Shown here: positions 8,085 through 16,700 of the stretch, in pieces
Layout: every line of letters starts with the position of its first letter
Position numbering within the stretch: position 1 is the stretch's first letter
Assembly: GCA_028686735.1 (NCBI GenBank)
Contig: JAQUBO010000014.1
Span: forward strand, 1-39,357
Source of the DNA: Bacteroidales bacterium
GTDB taxonomy: Bacteria; Bacteroidota; Bacteroidia; Bacteroidales; ML635J-15
Length of the DNA stretch: 39,357 nucleotides
Direction of reading: 5' to 3'
Notes under the pieces: generated by a model
The model's input: only the letters and a program-made list of their open reading frames with translations
The model's database searches: none
Told to the model about the DNA's origin: nothing
Position numbers and translations under genes: made by a program

Positions 8085-8708
8085 ATGTTTTCTAAAAAGA
8101 ATTTAAAATTATTAACAGATCCAATAAATAAAAACAACCCCATAACTGTACAGGTTTTAGGTATTTGCTCTGCTTTGGCAGTTACGGTAAAATTAGAGCC
8201 TGCTGTGGTAATGTCCTTAAGTGTTGTTTTTGTTATGGCAGTGTCAAATGTTGTTATTTCTTTGTTGAGAAATACTATTCCTAAAAGAATAAGAATTATT
8301 GTGCAATTGGTTGTAGTTGCAGCATTGGTTATTATTGTTGATCAGTTCTTAAAAGCTTTTGTGTTTGATGTTAGTAAACAACTCTCGGTTTTTGTGGGGC
8401 TAATAATTACAAATTGTATTATTATGGGACGACTTGAGGCTTTTGCCTTAGCAAATACTCCTGGACGGGCCTTTTTAGACGGAATAGGAAATGGAGTAGG
8501 GTATGGAGCAATACTGGTTATTGTCGCCTTTTTTAGAGAGTTGTTTGGTAGTGGAACAATTTGGGAGATACAGGTAATACCCGAAAAACTTTATCAATTA
8601 GGATATGCTAATAATGGATTAATGATATTGCCACCAATGGCTCTTATTGTGGTTGGTATAATTATTTGGGTGCAACGCAGTCGAAATCGTGAACTAATAG
8701 AGGAGTAA
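8085..8708 (+). CDS. nqrD: Na+-translocating NADH:quinone reductase subunit D
   Basis: Membrane subunit of about six helices that pairs with NqrE; the two are inverted homologues and hold an intramembrane iron centre through four cysteines. The expected residues are present: Cys28 in '[11 protein letters not shown]' and Cys111 in '[16 protein letters not shown]'. Also conserved are '[12 protein letters not shown]' and '[10 protein letters not shown]'. Length 207. The next gene, nqrE, starts 4 nt after the stop. Confidence 0.96.
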   Translation: MFSKKNLKLLTDPINKNNPITVQVLGICSALAVTVKLEPAVVMSLSVVFVMAVSNVVISLLRNTIPKRIRIIVQLVVVAALVIIVDQFLKAFVFDVSKQLSVFVGLIITNCIIMGRLEAFALANTPGRAFLDGIGNGVGYGAILVIVAFFRELFGSGTIWEIQVIPEKLYQLGYANNGLMILPPMALIVVGIIIWVQRSRNRELIEE

Positions 8709-8712
8709 AATT

Positions 8713-9330
8713 ATGGAAAATTTAATTAATATTTTTATAAAAGCTGTTTTTGTCGAAAACATGGTCTTTGCCTACTTTTTAGGCATGTGCTCGTATCTTG
8801 CTGTTTCTAAAACTGTTAAAACTTCTTTTGGACTAGGACTTGCTGTAGTTTTTGTTTTAACTATTACACTGCCAATAAATTATTTATTAGAGAATTATGT
8901 GCTTAAATTAGGAGCACTATCGTGGATATCTGATGACTTTGCAAATGTGGATCTTTCGTTCTTGTCATTTATACTTTTTATTGCAATTATTGCTGCTATG
9001 GTACAATTAGTAGAAATGATTATTGAAAAGTATTCACCTGCTTTATACTCTTCTTTGGGTATCTTCTTGCCATTGATAGCTGTAAATTGTGCTATTCTTG
9101 GTGGATCCTTATTTATGGCTGAAAGAGAATATGTAAATATTGCTGAAGCTACTGTTTTTGGGTTTGGTTCTGGTATAGGCTGGTTATTAGCTATAGTAGG
9201 TATTGCTGCTATTCGTGAAAAAATTAAATATTCTAATGTGCCAAAACCATTAAAAGGATTAGGTATTACGTTTATTATTACAGGACTTATGGGACTTGCA
9301 TTCATGGGTTTTATGGGTATTAATTTGTAA
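8713..9330 (+). CDS. nqrE: Na+-translocating NADH:quinone reductase subunit E
   Basis: Partner of NqrD in the membrane. Cys26 in '[12 protein letters not shown]' and Cys126 in '[16 protein letters not shown]' complete the four-cysteine iron site shared with NqrD. Six hydrophobic helices; '[17 protein letters not shown]' and '[11 protein letters not shown]' are family signatures. Length 205. It ends 10 nt before nqrF. Confidence 0.96.
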   Translation: MENLINIFIKAVFVENMVFAYFLGMCSYLAVSKTVKTSFGLGLAVVFVLTITLPINYLLENYVLKLGALSWISDDFANVDLSFLSFILFIAIIAAMVQLVEMIIEKYSPALYSSLGIFLPLIAVNCAILGGSLFMAEREYVNIAEATVFGFGSGIGWLLAIVGIAAIREKIKYSNVPKPLKGLGITFIITGLMGLAFMGFMGINL

Positions 9331-9340
9331 AATTTAAATT

Positions 9341-10600
9341 ATGATATTTTTGTCAACACAAACTTTAATAATAATTTCTGCAATTGTTGTTTTTCTTATT
9401 ATAATAATTGCTTTAGTAATGATGCTATTATTTGCTAAGAAAAAGCTTACCCCACAAGGTGATATTAAGATTAGTATAAATGATAAGGAGCCTTTGGTTG
9501 TCGAACCTGGAACAACACTTTTGCAAGCACTTAGCGAACAAAAAATATTTGTCCCCTCTGCTTGTGGAGGTGGTGGTACTTGTGGTATGTGCAAATGTCG
9601 TATTGTTGAGGGGGGAGGTGTGATTTTACCAACCGAAACAGGCTTTTTTACTCGAAAAGAACAACAAAATTACTGGAGACTGGCTTGTCAGGTAAAAGTG
9701 AGAAACGATATGAAAATTGAACTCCCGCCAGAAGTTATTGGAGTCAAAAAATGGGAATGCGAGGTTATTTCAAATAGAAACGTTGCTACATTTATTAAAG
9801 AATTTGTTGTTAGGTTGCCAGAAGGAGAAAAACTTAATTTTAAATCAGGTGGCTACATACAAATTGATGTCCCAAAGATAAATATTGATTATTCTAAAGA
9901 TATTGAAGTCGAAGAGGAATTCCGGGGCGATTGGGATGACCTAAACTTGTGGAGCCTTAATATGAAAAATGATGAGGAAACTTTTCGTGCATACTCAATG
10001 GCTAATCATCCTGCCGAAGGAAATATCGTAATGTTAAATATTAGAATTGCAACGCCTCCTTGGGATAGAAAAACAAAATCATTTATGAAAGTAAATCCTG
10101 GAGTCTGCTCTTCTTATATTTTCTCTCGAAACCCTGGCGATAAAGTTATGATTTCGGGCCCGTATGGAGAGTTCCATATTAAGCAAACCGAGAGAGAAAT
10201 GATGTTTATCGGTGGTGGTGCTGGAATGGCCCCTATGCGATCGCATATCTTTGACTTATTTGAAACGATAAAAACTGGTCGGAAAGCCACCTTTTGGTAC
10301 GGTGCAAGATCGAAGCGTGAAGTGTTTTACGAAGATGAGTTTAGAAAAATTGAAAAAGAATTTCCAAACTTTACTTTCCATATTGCTCTGTCTGAACCAA
10401 AAGAAGAAGATAATTGGGACGGATATACAGGATTTATACATCAAGTAATTTATGATAATTACTTAGTAAAAAACGAGGAGCCAGAAGAAATAGAATATTA
10501 TCTATGTGGACCTCCTATGATGAATGATGCGGTTTTCGAAATGTTAGATAATCTAGGGGTACCCGAAGAAATGATTGCCTTTGACGATTTTGGAGGGTAA
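9341..10600 (+). CDS. nqrF: Na+-translocating NADH:quinone reductase subunit F
   Basis: Electron-entry subunit that oxidises NADH through FAD and passes electrons to a 2Fe-2S centre. An N-terminal anchor helix (about 9-31) is followed by a ferredoxin domain with Cys75, Cys81, Cys84 and Cys116 ('[15 protein letters not shown]', 'RLACQV'). The reductase part has the FAD motif 'RAYSMANHP', the NAD-binding '[14 protein letters not shown]' and the terminal 'YYLCGPPMM', ending in 'AFDDFGG'. All cofactor residues are present, so the pump looks functional. Last gene of the operon; a 172-nt gap separates it from the convergent tadA-like gene. Confidence 0.96.
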   Translation: MIFLSTQTLIIISAIVVFLIIIIALVMMLLFAKKKLTPQGDIKISINDKEPLVVEPGTTLLQALSEQKIFVPSACGGGGTCGMCKCRIVEGGGVILPTETGFFTRKEQQNYWRLACQVKVRNDMKIELPPEVIGVKKWECEVISNRNVATFIKEFVVRLPEGEKLNFKSGGYIQIDVPKINIDYSKDIEVEEEFRGDWDDLNLWSLNMKNDEETFRAYSMANHPAEGNIVMLNIRIATPPWDRKTKSFMKVNPGVCSSYIFSRNPGDKVMISGPYGEFHIKQTEREMMFIGGGAGMAPMRSHIFDLFETIKTGRKATFWYGARSKREVFYEDEFRKIEKEFPNFTFHIALSEPKEEDNWDGYTGFIHQVIYDNYLVKNEEPEEIEYYLCGPPMMNDAVFEMLDNLGVPEEMIAFDDFGG

Positions 10601-10772
10601 TTTAAAAATAAGTACTCCTTTTAGTGGACTATTGCTTAGCACTTACTGAAAGTAATGTTGCGGAATGCTGTAAAAGCTTGGCATAGAGATGTTTGAATGC
10701 AGTTGTTCTGGATATACAAGTCGTTTTGGTAGAATTGGGGGTGTGTAACCTGAACTCTTGTTCAAAATGCTT

Positions 10773-11204
10773 TTATCTTTTGTCTTCAAAAAAATCTTTT
10801 ATTATTGAGGAGCATTCTTTTGCCATAACTCCTTTGATTATATTTGTTTTGGGATTTAGAATTTTTTCGTTAAAACACGAATACCCTTTCTGATTATCAC
10901 TTGCCCCATAAACAATATTTGAAATCTGTGCCCAGGCTAATGCTCCTGCACACATTACGCATGGCTCTAATGTTACGTATATTGTACAATCGGTTAAATA
11001 CTTAGCTCCTAAATTATTTGCTGCAGCTGTAATTGCAAGTATTTCGGCATGTGCTGTAACATCGTTTAGCATTTCAGTTTGATTATGTGCTCGTGCAATA
11101 AGTTTGTTCTTACAAATAATAATAGCTCCTACTGGAATTTCGCCTGCATCAGCTGCTTTTTGAGCCTCTAATAGGGCCATTTTCATAAATATTTTATGTT
11201 CCAT
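10773..11204 (-). CDS. tadA: Nucleoside deaminase, TadA (tRNA adenosine deaminase) type
   Basis: Zinc-dependent deaminase of 143 residues. Its zinc site is HAE (52-54, with catalytic Glu54) and 'PCVMCAGA' (81-88, Cys82 and Cys85). The N-terminal 'MALLEAQKAADAGEIPVGA' and 'ARAHNQTE' are typical of TadA, which makes inosine at position 34 of tRNA-Arg(ACG). A guanine deaminase is the main alternative, but the 'GEIPVGA' and 'AHAEILAI' patterns favour TadA. Its start overlaps the end of folK by 11 nt, so translation is probably coupled. The 3' end converges on nqrF. Confidence 0.85.
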   Translation of the reverse strand: MEHKIFMKMALLEAQKAADAGEIPVGAIIICKNKLIARAHNQTEMLNDVTAHAEILAITAAANNLGAKYLTDCTIYVTLEPCVMCAGALAWAQISNIVYGASDNQKGYSCFNEKILNPKTNIIKGVMAKECSSIIKDFFEDKR

Positions 11205-11688
11205 AATGTATTTTTTTGATTTTACTTTGATCCTTGCATTCTAAAATAAGGGTGTCAATATGTTTACCAGAGATTGGATCCAGAAAATTTGGAGCAATTT
11301 CTTTTAATGGTAATAGTACAAATAATCTATCTTTTATTTTTGGATGCGGGATTTCAAGATTTTCGCTCTTTATTTGTTTGTTGCCATAATATAAAATGTC
11401 AATATCCATTGTTCTGCCTTGATAACCAGTAGATGTTCTGGTTCTTTTCATCTCTATTTCGATCGACTGTATTGTTTTTAGAATATCCTTAGGTTTTTGG
11501 TCTGAATATAACCTTATAACAGCATTTGTAAAATATTTAGCATGTTGAAAACCCCAAGGTTCTGATAAATAAATAGATGATACTATATTAGGTTTTGCAA
11601 TGTTTTTTGTAACAAGATTAATCGCCAATCTGATATTTTCTAATCTATTGCCTAAATTCCCTCCTATGCCAAGATAAACGCTTTCCAA
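11194..11688 (-). CDS. folK: 2-amino-4-hydroxy-6-hydroxymethyldihydropteridine pyrophosphokinase
   Basis: Transfers pyrophosphate from ATP to hydroxymethyldihydropterin in folate synthesis. The 164 residues show 'VYLGIGGNLGNRLENI' (start strand and GGN-GN loop), 'SIYLSEPWGF' (YxTxPWG-like), 'AVIRLYSD', 'IEIEMKRTR' and the HPPK signature 'RTMDIDILYYG' with its paired metal-binding Asp residues, then 'EIPHPKIKDRLFVLLPL'. Complete and normal in length. It lies 28 nt after the radical SAM gene on the same strand and overlaps tadA. Confidence 0.94.
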   Translation of the reverse strand: MESVYLGIGGNLGNRLENIRLAINLVTKNIAKPNIVSSIYLSEPWGFQHAKYFTNAVIRLYSDQKPKDILKTIQSIEIEMKRTRTSTGYQGRTMDIDILYYGNKQIKSENLEIPHPKIKDRLFVLLPLKEIAPNFLDPISGKHIDTLILECKDQSKIKKIHYGT

Positions 11689-11716
11689 TTTTTTAAATTT
11701 AGTTTTTAGTTTAATA

Positions 11717-12724
11717 TTATATTTTTATTCCTTCGGTACAATTGTTACACATCTCTATCTTATTTCGTTGCGAAAATACTTTGCTTATAAAATTTCGATA
11801 ATTATTTCCGTTACGAAGATTATTTATAGACTTTTCCTTCACATCGCCCATAACAAAATTCGCATCTTTATCAAAGCAGCATGGTACAAGTTTCCCGTCC
11901 CAAGTAATGACGGAGCCAAAAATAATGCGTTTGCATGAATTAGGTAGTTTAGATTTTATTTTAAATTTATCTCCACTCACAATATATCTGGAATATTTAT
12001 AAGTTTTTGGAAGCAAAGCAATTTGATCTTTAGAGTATATTTGAGCTGTTTTTAAACTAATCTTATTTATTTTATATTTGCTTTTTAACTTATGTAATTG
12101 TTTTATTTCATGTTCGTTATGCCTAAAAACAATAAATTGCAGTTCAATATATGGACGTTCTTTTTTATTAAGTTTTGATAATACTTCAAGTCCTTTATAC
12201 ACTTTCTCGATATCGCCATTAATTCTATATTTATTATATGTTTCTTGTTTTAGCCCATCGAGAGATACAATAATTTTATCAGGTTTAGCTCTTTTTATCA
12301 TGTTAATATTATTGAGTATAGTATGTCCGTTTGTCGAAAACTCAGTATATATTTTATGTGTTCTTGCAAAACTTATCATTTCGCCTATTTGCTCATGTAG
12401 CAATGGTTCTCCCTGAAAGTGAAGTATGATGTTGATTAGATGGTTTTTATTTTCTTTAATTATTTTTTTAAATAGTTCCAAATCAGCAAAACCTTTAGCC
12501 CTTGTTAGTAGTCCTGTACCCGAGGGGCAGGCAGGACACTTGAGATTGCAATAGTTTGTTGGCTCGAATGATATAAATGAGGGTGGAGGTAGAATCTTAT
12601 CTGTTTTCGATGTTTTGTGTTGGTCACAGGATTTTCTTTTTATTTTACGATAATAGCATGATAAATGAATAAAGTTTATCAATTTATTGAGGTTTAGGTA
12701 CTTTATGATTTTTAAACGTTTCAA
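11717..12724 (-). CDS. Radical SAM / SPASM-domain protein
   Basis: Contains the [4Fe-4S] radical SAM motif CxxxCxxC at Cys59, Cys63 and Cys66 ('NYCNLKCPACPSG'), a radical SAM barrel ('ILHFQGEPLLHEQIGEMI', 'FSTNGHTI', 'IIVSLDGLKQETYNKYR') and a C-terminal SPASM-like cysteine cluster ('GKLVPCCFDKDANFVMGDV', 'MCNNCTEG') for auxiliary clusters. SPASM enzymes modify peptides, sugars or other substrates; nothing nearby resembles a precursor peptide, so the substrate is unknown. An N-terminal basic extension of about 45 residues precedes the barrel. The folate and tRNA genes downstream are probably neighbours only. Confidence 0.85.
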   Translation of the reverse strand: MKRLKIIKYLNLNKLINFIHLSCYYRKIKRKSCDQHKTSKTDKILPPPSFISFEPTNYCNLKCPACPSGTGLLTRAKGFADLELFKKIIKENKNHLINIILHFQGEPLLHEQIGEMISFARTHKIYTEFSTNGHTILNNINMIKRAKPDKIIVSLDGLKQETYNKYRINGDIEKVYKGLEVLSKLNKKERPYIELQFIVFRHNEHEIKQLHKLKSKYKINKISLKTAQIYSKDQIALLPKTYKYSRYIVSGDKFKIKSKLPNSCKRIIFGSVITWDGKLVPCCFDKDANFVMGDVKEKSINNLRNGNNYRNFISKVFSQRNKIEMCNNCTEGIKI

Positions 12725-12862
12725 CTTATTTAATTTATTTTGGCAAGGTAATAAAAAATGATAGTACTGTAACTGGTTTAATGATTAAATATGTTATCTG
12801 ACTTTTTGTTGTTAAATATTTTTAAAATAATTGCAACATTTTTATTTATTTTAAGAAAATAG

Positions 12863-12893
12863 TTTGTTATAAAACATAAAAATTCTAAATTTG
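12863..12893 (+). promoter_or_regulatory. Bacteroidota-type promoter for the Crp/Fnr gene
   Basis: TTTG at 12863-12866, 19-nt spacer, TAAATTTG at 12886-12893: a full consensus match. Transcription would start near 12899-12900. This places the in-frame TTG at 12891 upstream of the transcript and selects the ATG at 12912 as start. Confidence 0.65.
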
Positions 12894-12911
12894 CAACAAA
12901 AATATATCATA

Positions 12912-13613
12912 ATGAAGACAGAAGAAAGTTCCAAAGACTTATTATTTAACTCACCAGAGTCTGTTTTTTACACTATTTCAAAAGAGGATAAAGAGTATTT
13001 ATTAAAAAATACTGAGTGCCGCTCTTATAAGAAAAATGAGTTAGTTTTCTTAGAAAATACAAAACCAGCAGGATTAATATGTTTATCTGATGGTAAAGTT
13101 AAAATCTTTAAGGAGGGTGCAGGAGGTCGAGATCAGATTGTTAGATTGTCAAGACCTGGTGGTTTTATTGGTTATAGAGCACTTTTTGCTGGACAAAATT
13201 ATCATGCTTCTGCAGTTTCAATCGAAGCATCAATTGCGTGTACAATTGAAAAAAATGCCCTGTTTTCTGTTATGAAAAATGATCCAAATCTGACATTTGC
13301 TATTCTTAAATCACTTGCAACTGAGTTGGGGGTGTCTAATATGCGTACAGTTAGTCTTACGCAAAAGCATATCAGAGGACGCCTTGCAGAGTCGCTTTTG
13401 TTTTTAATCGAAACTTATGGTTATTTTGATGATGGATTTACTATTAAAGCTTTATTGTCAAGAGAAGATATTGCAAGCCTTAGTAATATGACTACAAGTA
13501 ATGCTATCCGTACCTTATCAACATTTGCACAAGAAGGTGTTATTAGTCTTGAAGGACGAAGAATTAAAATTATAGATGTTGCAATGCTCCAAAAAATATC
13601 TAAAATTGGTTGA
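12912..13613 (+). CDS. Crp/Fnr-family transcriptional regulator
   Basis: A 233-residue regulator with an N-terminal cyclic-nucleotide-binding-like barrel ('KNELVFLENTKPAGLICLSDGKVKIF', seen in parts; 'RPGGFIGYRALFAG') and a C-terminal winged helix ('LSREDIASLSNMTTSNAIR', 'EGVISLEGRRIKI'). No Fnr-type cysteine cluster is seen at the N-terminus, so an iron-sulfur sensor is unlikely; whether it binds cAMP cannot be told. The frame extends to a TTG at 12891, but that codon lies inside the predicted -7 element, so ATG 12912 is preferred. Monocistronic. Confidence 0.9.
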   Translation: MKTEESSKDLLFNSPESVFYTISKEDKEYLLKNTECRSYKKNELVFLENTKPAGLICLSDGKVKIFKEGAGGRDQIVRLSRPGGFIGYRALFAGQNYHASAVSIEASIACTIEKNALFSVMKNDPNLTFAILKSLATELGVSNMRTVSLTQKHIRGRLAESLLFLIETYGYFDDGFTIKALLSREDIASLSNMTTSNAIRTLSTFAQEGVISLEGRRIKIIDVAMLQKISKIG

Positions 13614-13822
13614 TTATAAAGTAAAACTGTAATAAATTCTGCGTTTTTTTGCCTATAAGCAAAAAAAATAATTGTCTAGCTATCTCCCATAAAATAATAA
13701 TATCCAAAAATCTGGATTAAGCAAAAATTATATAGTGCCTGTTAAAGTAAAATGGATTAGACTTTCGGCTAGTGTTTGTTATAGGTTTTATTATATTTGC
13801 ATAAATTTTTAAAAGCAAGCTT

Positions 13823-14698
13823 ATGATTATCTCTATGACAGGTTTTGGTCGTGAAGTATTGGAGTACAAAAATAAAAAGATTAGCATTGATGTTAAAACA
13901 TTAAACTCTAAAACTAGTGATATAAATACCAGAATACCCAGTTATTACAAGGAAAAAGAACTAGAAATTAGAAAGCTTCTATCGGGACAACTCAGAAGAG
14001 GGAAAATTGACTTTTGTATGTTTGTGGAGCTGAATGGAACTGAAAATAATACTCAAATAAATGAGAATGCAGTTGTTAATTATTATTCGCAACTAAAAGA
14101 TATTTGTGATAAAAATTCGATTCCAATGGGTAATGATGTTCTTTCGGGGATTATTAAAATGCCTGATGTAATGCAAAATAAATCGGAAGATTTGTCGGAT
14201 GAGGAGTGGGGCTTTGTTTTACAAACTATAAAAAATGCAATAGAGGCTTGTAAACATTATAGAATTGCAGAAGGTACAGAACTCGAAAATGATATCTCTA
14301 CTAATATTAAATCAATTTTGTCATTGCTTAAAGATATACCTAAATTTGAGGAGGAAAGAATAACTGTAGTCCGCGAAAAATTTGGACTCGTATTAGAAGA
14401 ATTTGGGCAAGGTAATAAAATTGACGAAAATCGCCTGGAGCAAGAAATTATTTATTATTTAGAAAAACTAGATGTTAATGAAGAAAAGGTTCGTTTGAAA
14501 AAACATTGTGAATATTTCTTGGAAACTCTAATTAGCGAAGAACCTGTTGGTAAAATATTAGCCTTTATCTCTCAGGAAATAGGTCGTGAAATAAACACTC
14601 TTGGATCCAAAGCTAATCATGCCGAAATGCAAAAAGTGGTTGTAATGATGAAAGATAAACTTGAAAAGATAAAGGAGCAATTGTTAAACGTATTGTAA
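13823..14698 (+). CDS. yicC: YicC-family endoribonuclease
   Basis: The opening 'MIISMTGFGREVLEYKNKKI' (seen as MTGFGR) and the C-terminal DUF1732-type block 'EEPVGKILAFISQEIGREINTLGSKA' with the conserved 'GREINTLGSKAN' identify the YicC family, shown in E. coli and B. subtilis to cleave RNA. Length 291 is typical. It is followed after 5 nt by gmk, a conserved yicC-gmk neighbourhood in many bacteria. TATATTTG at 13792-13799 could be its -7 element, but no well-spaced -33 is present. Confidence 0.93.
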   Translation: MIISMTGFGREVLEYKNKKISIDVKTLNSKTSDINTRIPSYYKEKELEIRKLLSGQLRRGKIDFCMFVELNGTENNTQINENAVVNYYSQLKDICDKNSIPMGNDVLSGIIKMPDVMQNKSEDLSDEEWGFVLQTIKNAIEACKHYRIAEGTELENDISTNIKSILSLLKDIPKFEEERITVVREKFGLVLEEFGQGNKIDENRLEQEIIYYLEKLDVNEEKVRLKKHCEYFLETLISEEPVGKILAFISQEIGREINTLGSKANHAEMQKVVVMMKDKLEKIKEQLLNVL

Positions 14699-14703
14699 AT
14701 AAA

Positions 14704-15273
14704 ATGGATCCTAAAATTTTGATATTTTCTGCACCTAGCGGAGCTGGTAAAACTACTTTGGTGCATCATTTAATGAATTTTAAAGAGTTTAAATTAGAGT
14801 TTTCGGTTTCGGCATGTAGCCGTGTGGCAAGAGGAAACGAAATACACGGGAAAGATTATTATTATTTGTCTGTAGATGAATTTAAAACTAAAATTAATAA
14901 TAACGAATTTCTTGAATGGGAAGAGGTTTATAAAGACCATTATTATGGTAGCCTCAAGTCCGAAGTTGATAGAATTACTCAAAAGGGCAATAATGTAATT
15001 TTTGATGTTGACGTTAAAGGAGGACTTAATATAAAAAGGTTTTATAAGGATAGGGCATTAGCAATTTTTGTGATGCCACCATCAATAAATGAACTTGAAA
15101 ATAGACTAATTAGACGATTAACAGATAAGGAAGAGGCAATAAAAACACGACTTACTAAAGCAAAATGTGAGTTGGAGTTTGCAAATAAATTTGATGTGAT
15201 TATTGTAAATGATGATCTTGAACTAGCTAAAAAAGAAATTATATCTGTTGTAAAGAGTTTTTTATCTTTATAG
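14704..15273 (+). CDS. gmk: Guanylate kinase
   Basis: Phosphorylates GMP to GDP with ATP. The P-loop is 'SAPSGAGKTTL' (9-19). The GMP-binding segment reads 'SACSRVARGNEIHGKDYYYLS', with Arg and Tyr residues as in the family, then 'EEVYKDHYYGSLKSEV'. 'VIFDVDVKGGLNIKR' is the Walker B-like strand and 'RLIRRLTDKEEAIKTRL' the lid. The usual 'TTR' of the SxTTR motif is replaced by 'CSRVAR', a modest deviation. Length 189. A terminator hairpin begins at the stop codon. Confidence 0.94.
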   Translation: MDPKILIFSAPSGAGKTTLVHHLMNFKEFKLEFSVSACSRVARGNEIHGKDYYYLSVDEFKTKINNNEFLEWEEVYKDHYYGSLKSEVDRITQKGNNVIFDVDVKGGLNIKRFYKDRALAIFVMPPSINELENRLIRRLTDKEEAIKTRLTKAKCELEFANKFDVIIVNDDLELAKKEIISVVKSFLSL

Positions 15274-15303
15274 GTATCGTGTTTAAATTCTAATACCTTT
15301 TTT
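15272..15303 (+). terminator. Intrinsic terminator of gmk
   Basis: AGGTAT (15272-15277, overlapping the TAG stop) pairs with ATACCT (15293-15298), followed by a T-run to 15303. Short stem with a 15-nt loop, so moderate strength. Confidence 0.5.
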
Positions 15304-15348
15304 ATTCATTTTTATCTTTGATTTAAAAGATACAACTCTAAATTTTGA

Positions 15349-15425
15349 GCGGGAAACGGGGAGCGAACCCGCGACCCTCAGCTTGGTATCCGCCATTTGG
15401 CGGACTACCACTGAGTTACTCTCGC
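15349..15425 (-). pseudogene. Degenerate tRNA-Gly-like gene
   Basis: Read on the minus strand, the ends form an acceptor-like stem (GCGAGAG with TTCCCGC, one mismatch plus a wobble), the D-arm begins ACTCAGTGGTAG and a T-arm is present (GCGGG TTCGCTC CCCGT). The 3' half from CCAAGCTGAGGGTCGC matches tRNA-Gly well. The 5' half of the anticodon arm and the D-stem closing strand are replaced by TCCGCCAAATGGCGGATA, which folds on itself with a 4-nt loop instead of a 7-nt anticodon loop. The T-loop lacks the near-universal A58 (C instead). No CCA is encoded. It cannot form a standard cloverleaf, so I call it a remnant. Confidence 0.6.
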
Positions 15426-15464
15426 TTTGTGTCACAAATCTTACTATATGATTTTTTATTTTTA

Positions 15465-16637
15465 TTATCTGTTTATGACAATCTTTTTATCAGTAGATTT
15501 TTTTCCGTCATTAATTCGGAAAATGTAAATTCCGTTAGATAAGTTACTGATATCAATAGTGTTTTGCTTTTCAAGATTAACTTCTCTTAATAAGCTTCCT
15601 AGGCAATTATATATTCTTAGTTCTGCATTTTTGTTTGTAAAAACATTTATTTGATTTGTAGCAGGGTTTGGGTAGATTAACATTTCTGTTTTTGTTACTA
15701 TACTTTCTGTTTTTACACTAAAATCCATAGTGTTAGTAAAGAATTTGTAAATTTCGTTTGTATAACCTATGTCGTTTTGGGGAAGGCTATACCATTCGTG
15801 ATCACCATTAATTACTTTAATAAAAACGGTTTGAGAATTATTATCTCCATTTTGATATACGTATCTTTCGAATGTTTTTCCATCTGCTTGAGTATCGGGA
15901 AAGAGATTAATTATTGGTGATGCGTCAACATTGTTAAAATTTCTCCAATATTCGACTAATTCTTCTGCTCCCATACCAACGGAGTAAACTCCCATACCTG
16001 TATTAAATCCAGCATTTTCATAAGAGATTTGGCTGTCAGTAGTGCCATGAATGTGCATAGTGTTGATATTTGAAGAGGGAGCAGGGGTGAAGAATTTCCC
16101 CATTGTTCCACTTACAGAAGCTACGGCTGCGATCTTATCAGAATATTCTGCACCAATACGGTTGCTCATAAAACCACCCATTGAAAATCCAGTAAAAAAC
16201 ACTGAGTCGGGATCTATATTAAAGTTGTTTTCTAACGAATCTAAAATAGCCATTAAAAAACCTGAGTCATCAACGGTATCATTTAATATAATGTTTCCAA
16301 GCATTGGTGCATTTTCTACACCAGCTCCAGAATTCCAGGCTGTACCTATTTCACCAAGGCCTGTAACAGTTGCCATCAAAGCTTGCGGAGTAATAACTAT
16401 CCAACCAGTTAGGTCGGCAACATAGTTGAATCCAGCGCCATTAAAGTTTTCCATAGTATCGCCAAGTCCGTGGAGGCAGAATACAACGGGTGCAGGATTG
16501 TCCCCAGAGTAAGATGTTGGTACATATTCTAAGTATTCTCTTTCGATTTCGTCCCAAGTAAGGGTACGAGACGTTTGTTGAGCCATAATTATTCCTGTTA
16601 TGGCTGCTAAAATAGTGATTAGAGCTAATTTTTTCAT
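15465..16637 (-). CDS. Secreted esterase (feruloyl esterase/PHB depolymerase-like) with T9SS sorting domain
   Basis: The signal peptide (1-20, ending IIMAQQ) is followed by an alpha/beta hydrolase of the LpqC/COG3509 type: oxyanion region 'VVFCLHGLGDTMENF', nucleophile Ser152 in 'FTGFSMGGFMSNR', a Ser-rich 'VASVSGTMG', and a probable catalytic His in 'VINGDHEWYSLP'. Residues from about 320 form a type A T9SS C-terminal domain ('LIYPNPATNQINVF', 'LSNGIYIFRIND', 'KKIVINR'), so the enzyme is exported and probably surface-bound or released. Substrate is not evident; polysaccharide acyl esters or polyester are candidates. Its own promoter lies just upstream. Confidence 0.87.
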   Translation of the reverse strand: MKKLALITILAAITGIIMAQQTSRTLTWDEIEREYLEYVPTSYSGDNPAPVVFCLHGLGDTMENFNGAGFNYVADLTGWIVITPQALMATVTGLGEIGTAWNSGAGVENAPMLGNIILNDTVDDSGFLMAILDSLENNFNIDPDSVFFTGFSMGGFMSNRIGAEYSDKIAAVASVSGTMGKFFTPAPSSNINTMHIHGTTDSQISYENAGFNTGMGVYSVGMGAEELVEYWRNFNNVDASPIINLFPDTQADGKTFERYVYQNGDNNSQTVFIKVINGDHEWYSLPQNDIGYTNEIYKFFTNTMDFSVKTESIVTKTEMLIYPNPATNQINVFTNKNAELRIYNCLGSLLREVNLEKQNTIDISNLSNGIYIFRINDGKKSTDKKIVINR

Positions 16638-16667
16638 GTTATAAGTTTTTGGTTTAACAAATTACAC

Positions 16668-16700
16668 CAAAGTTAAGAAAAAAACTTTATTAGGAACAAA
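16668..16700 (-). promoter_or_regulatory. Bacteroidota-type promoter for the esterase
   Basis: On the minus strand TTTG (16700-16697), 21-nt spacer, TAACTTTG (16675-16668): a full consensus match. Start site would be near 16661, giving a leader of about 25 nt before ATG 16637. Confidence 0.6.

Noticed and set aside
10693..10893. 66-codon frame on the plus strand after nqrF
   Set aside because: It overlaps the 3' end of the well-supported tadA gene on the other strand and shows no family pattern.
12891..12911. TTG start extending the Crp/Fnr gene by seven codons
   Set aside because: It lies within the -7 element of a full-consensus promoter, so it would be upstream of the transcript; ATG 12912 is preferred.
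13644..13667. A/T hairpin TTTTTTTGC...GCAAAAAAA after the Crp/Fnr gene
   Set aside because: The T-run precedes rather than follows the stem and the stem is nearly all A-T, so it is not a convincing terminator.
15345..15542. 65-codon frame on the plus strand
   Set aside because: It runs through the tRNA-like remnant and the end of the esterase gene; composition looks like chance.
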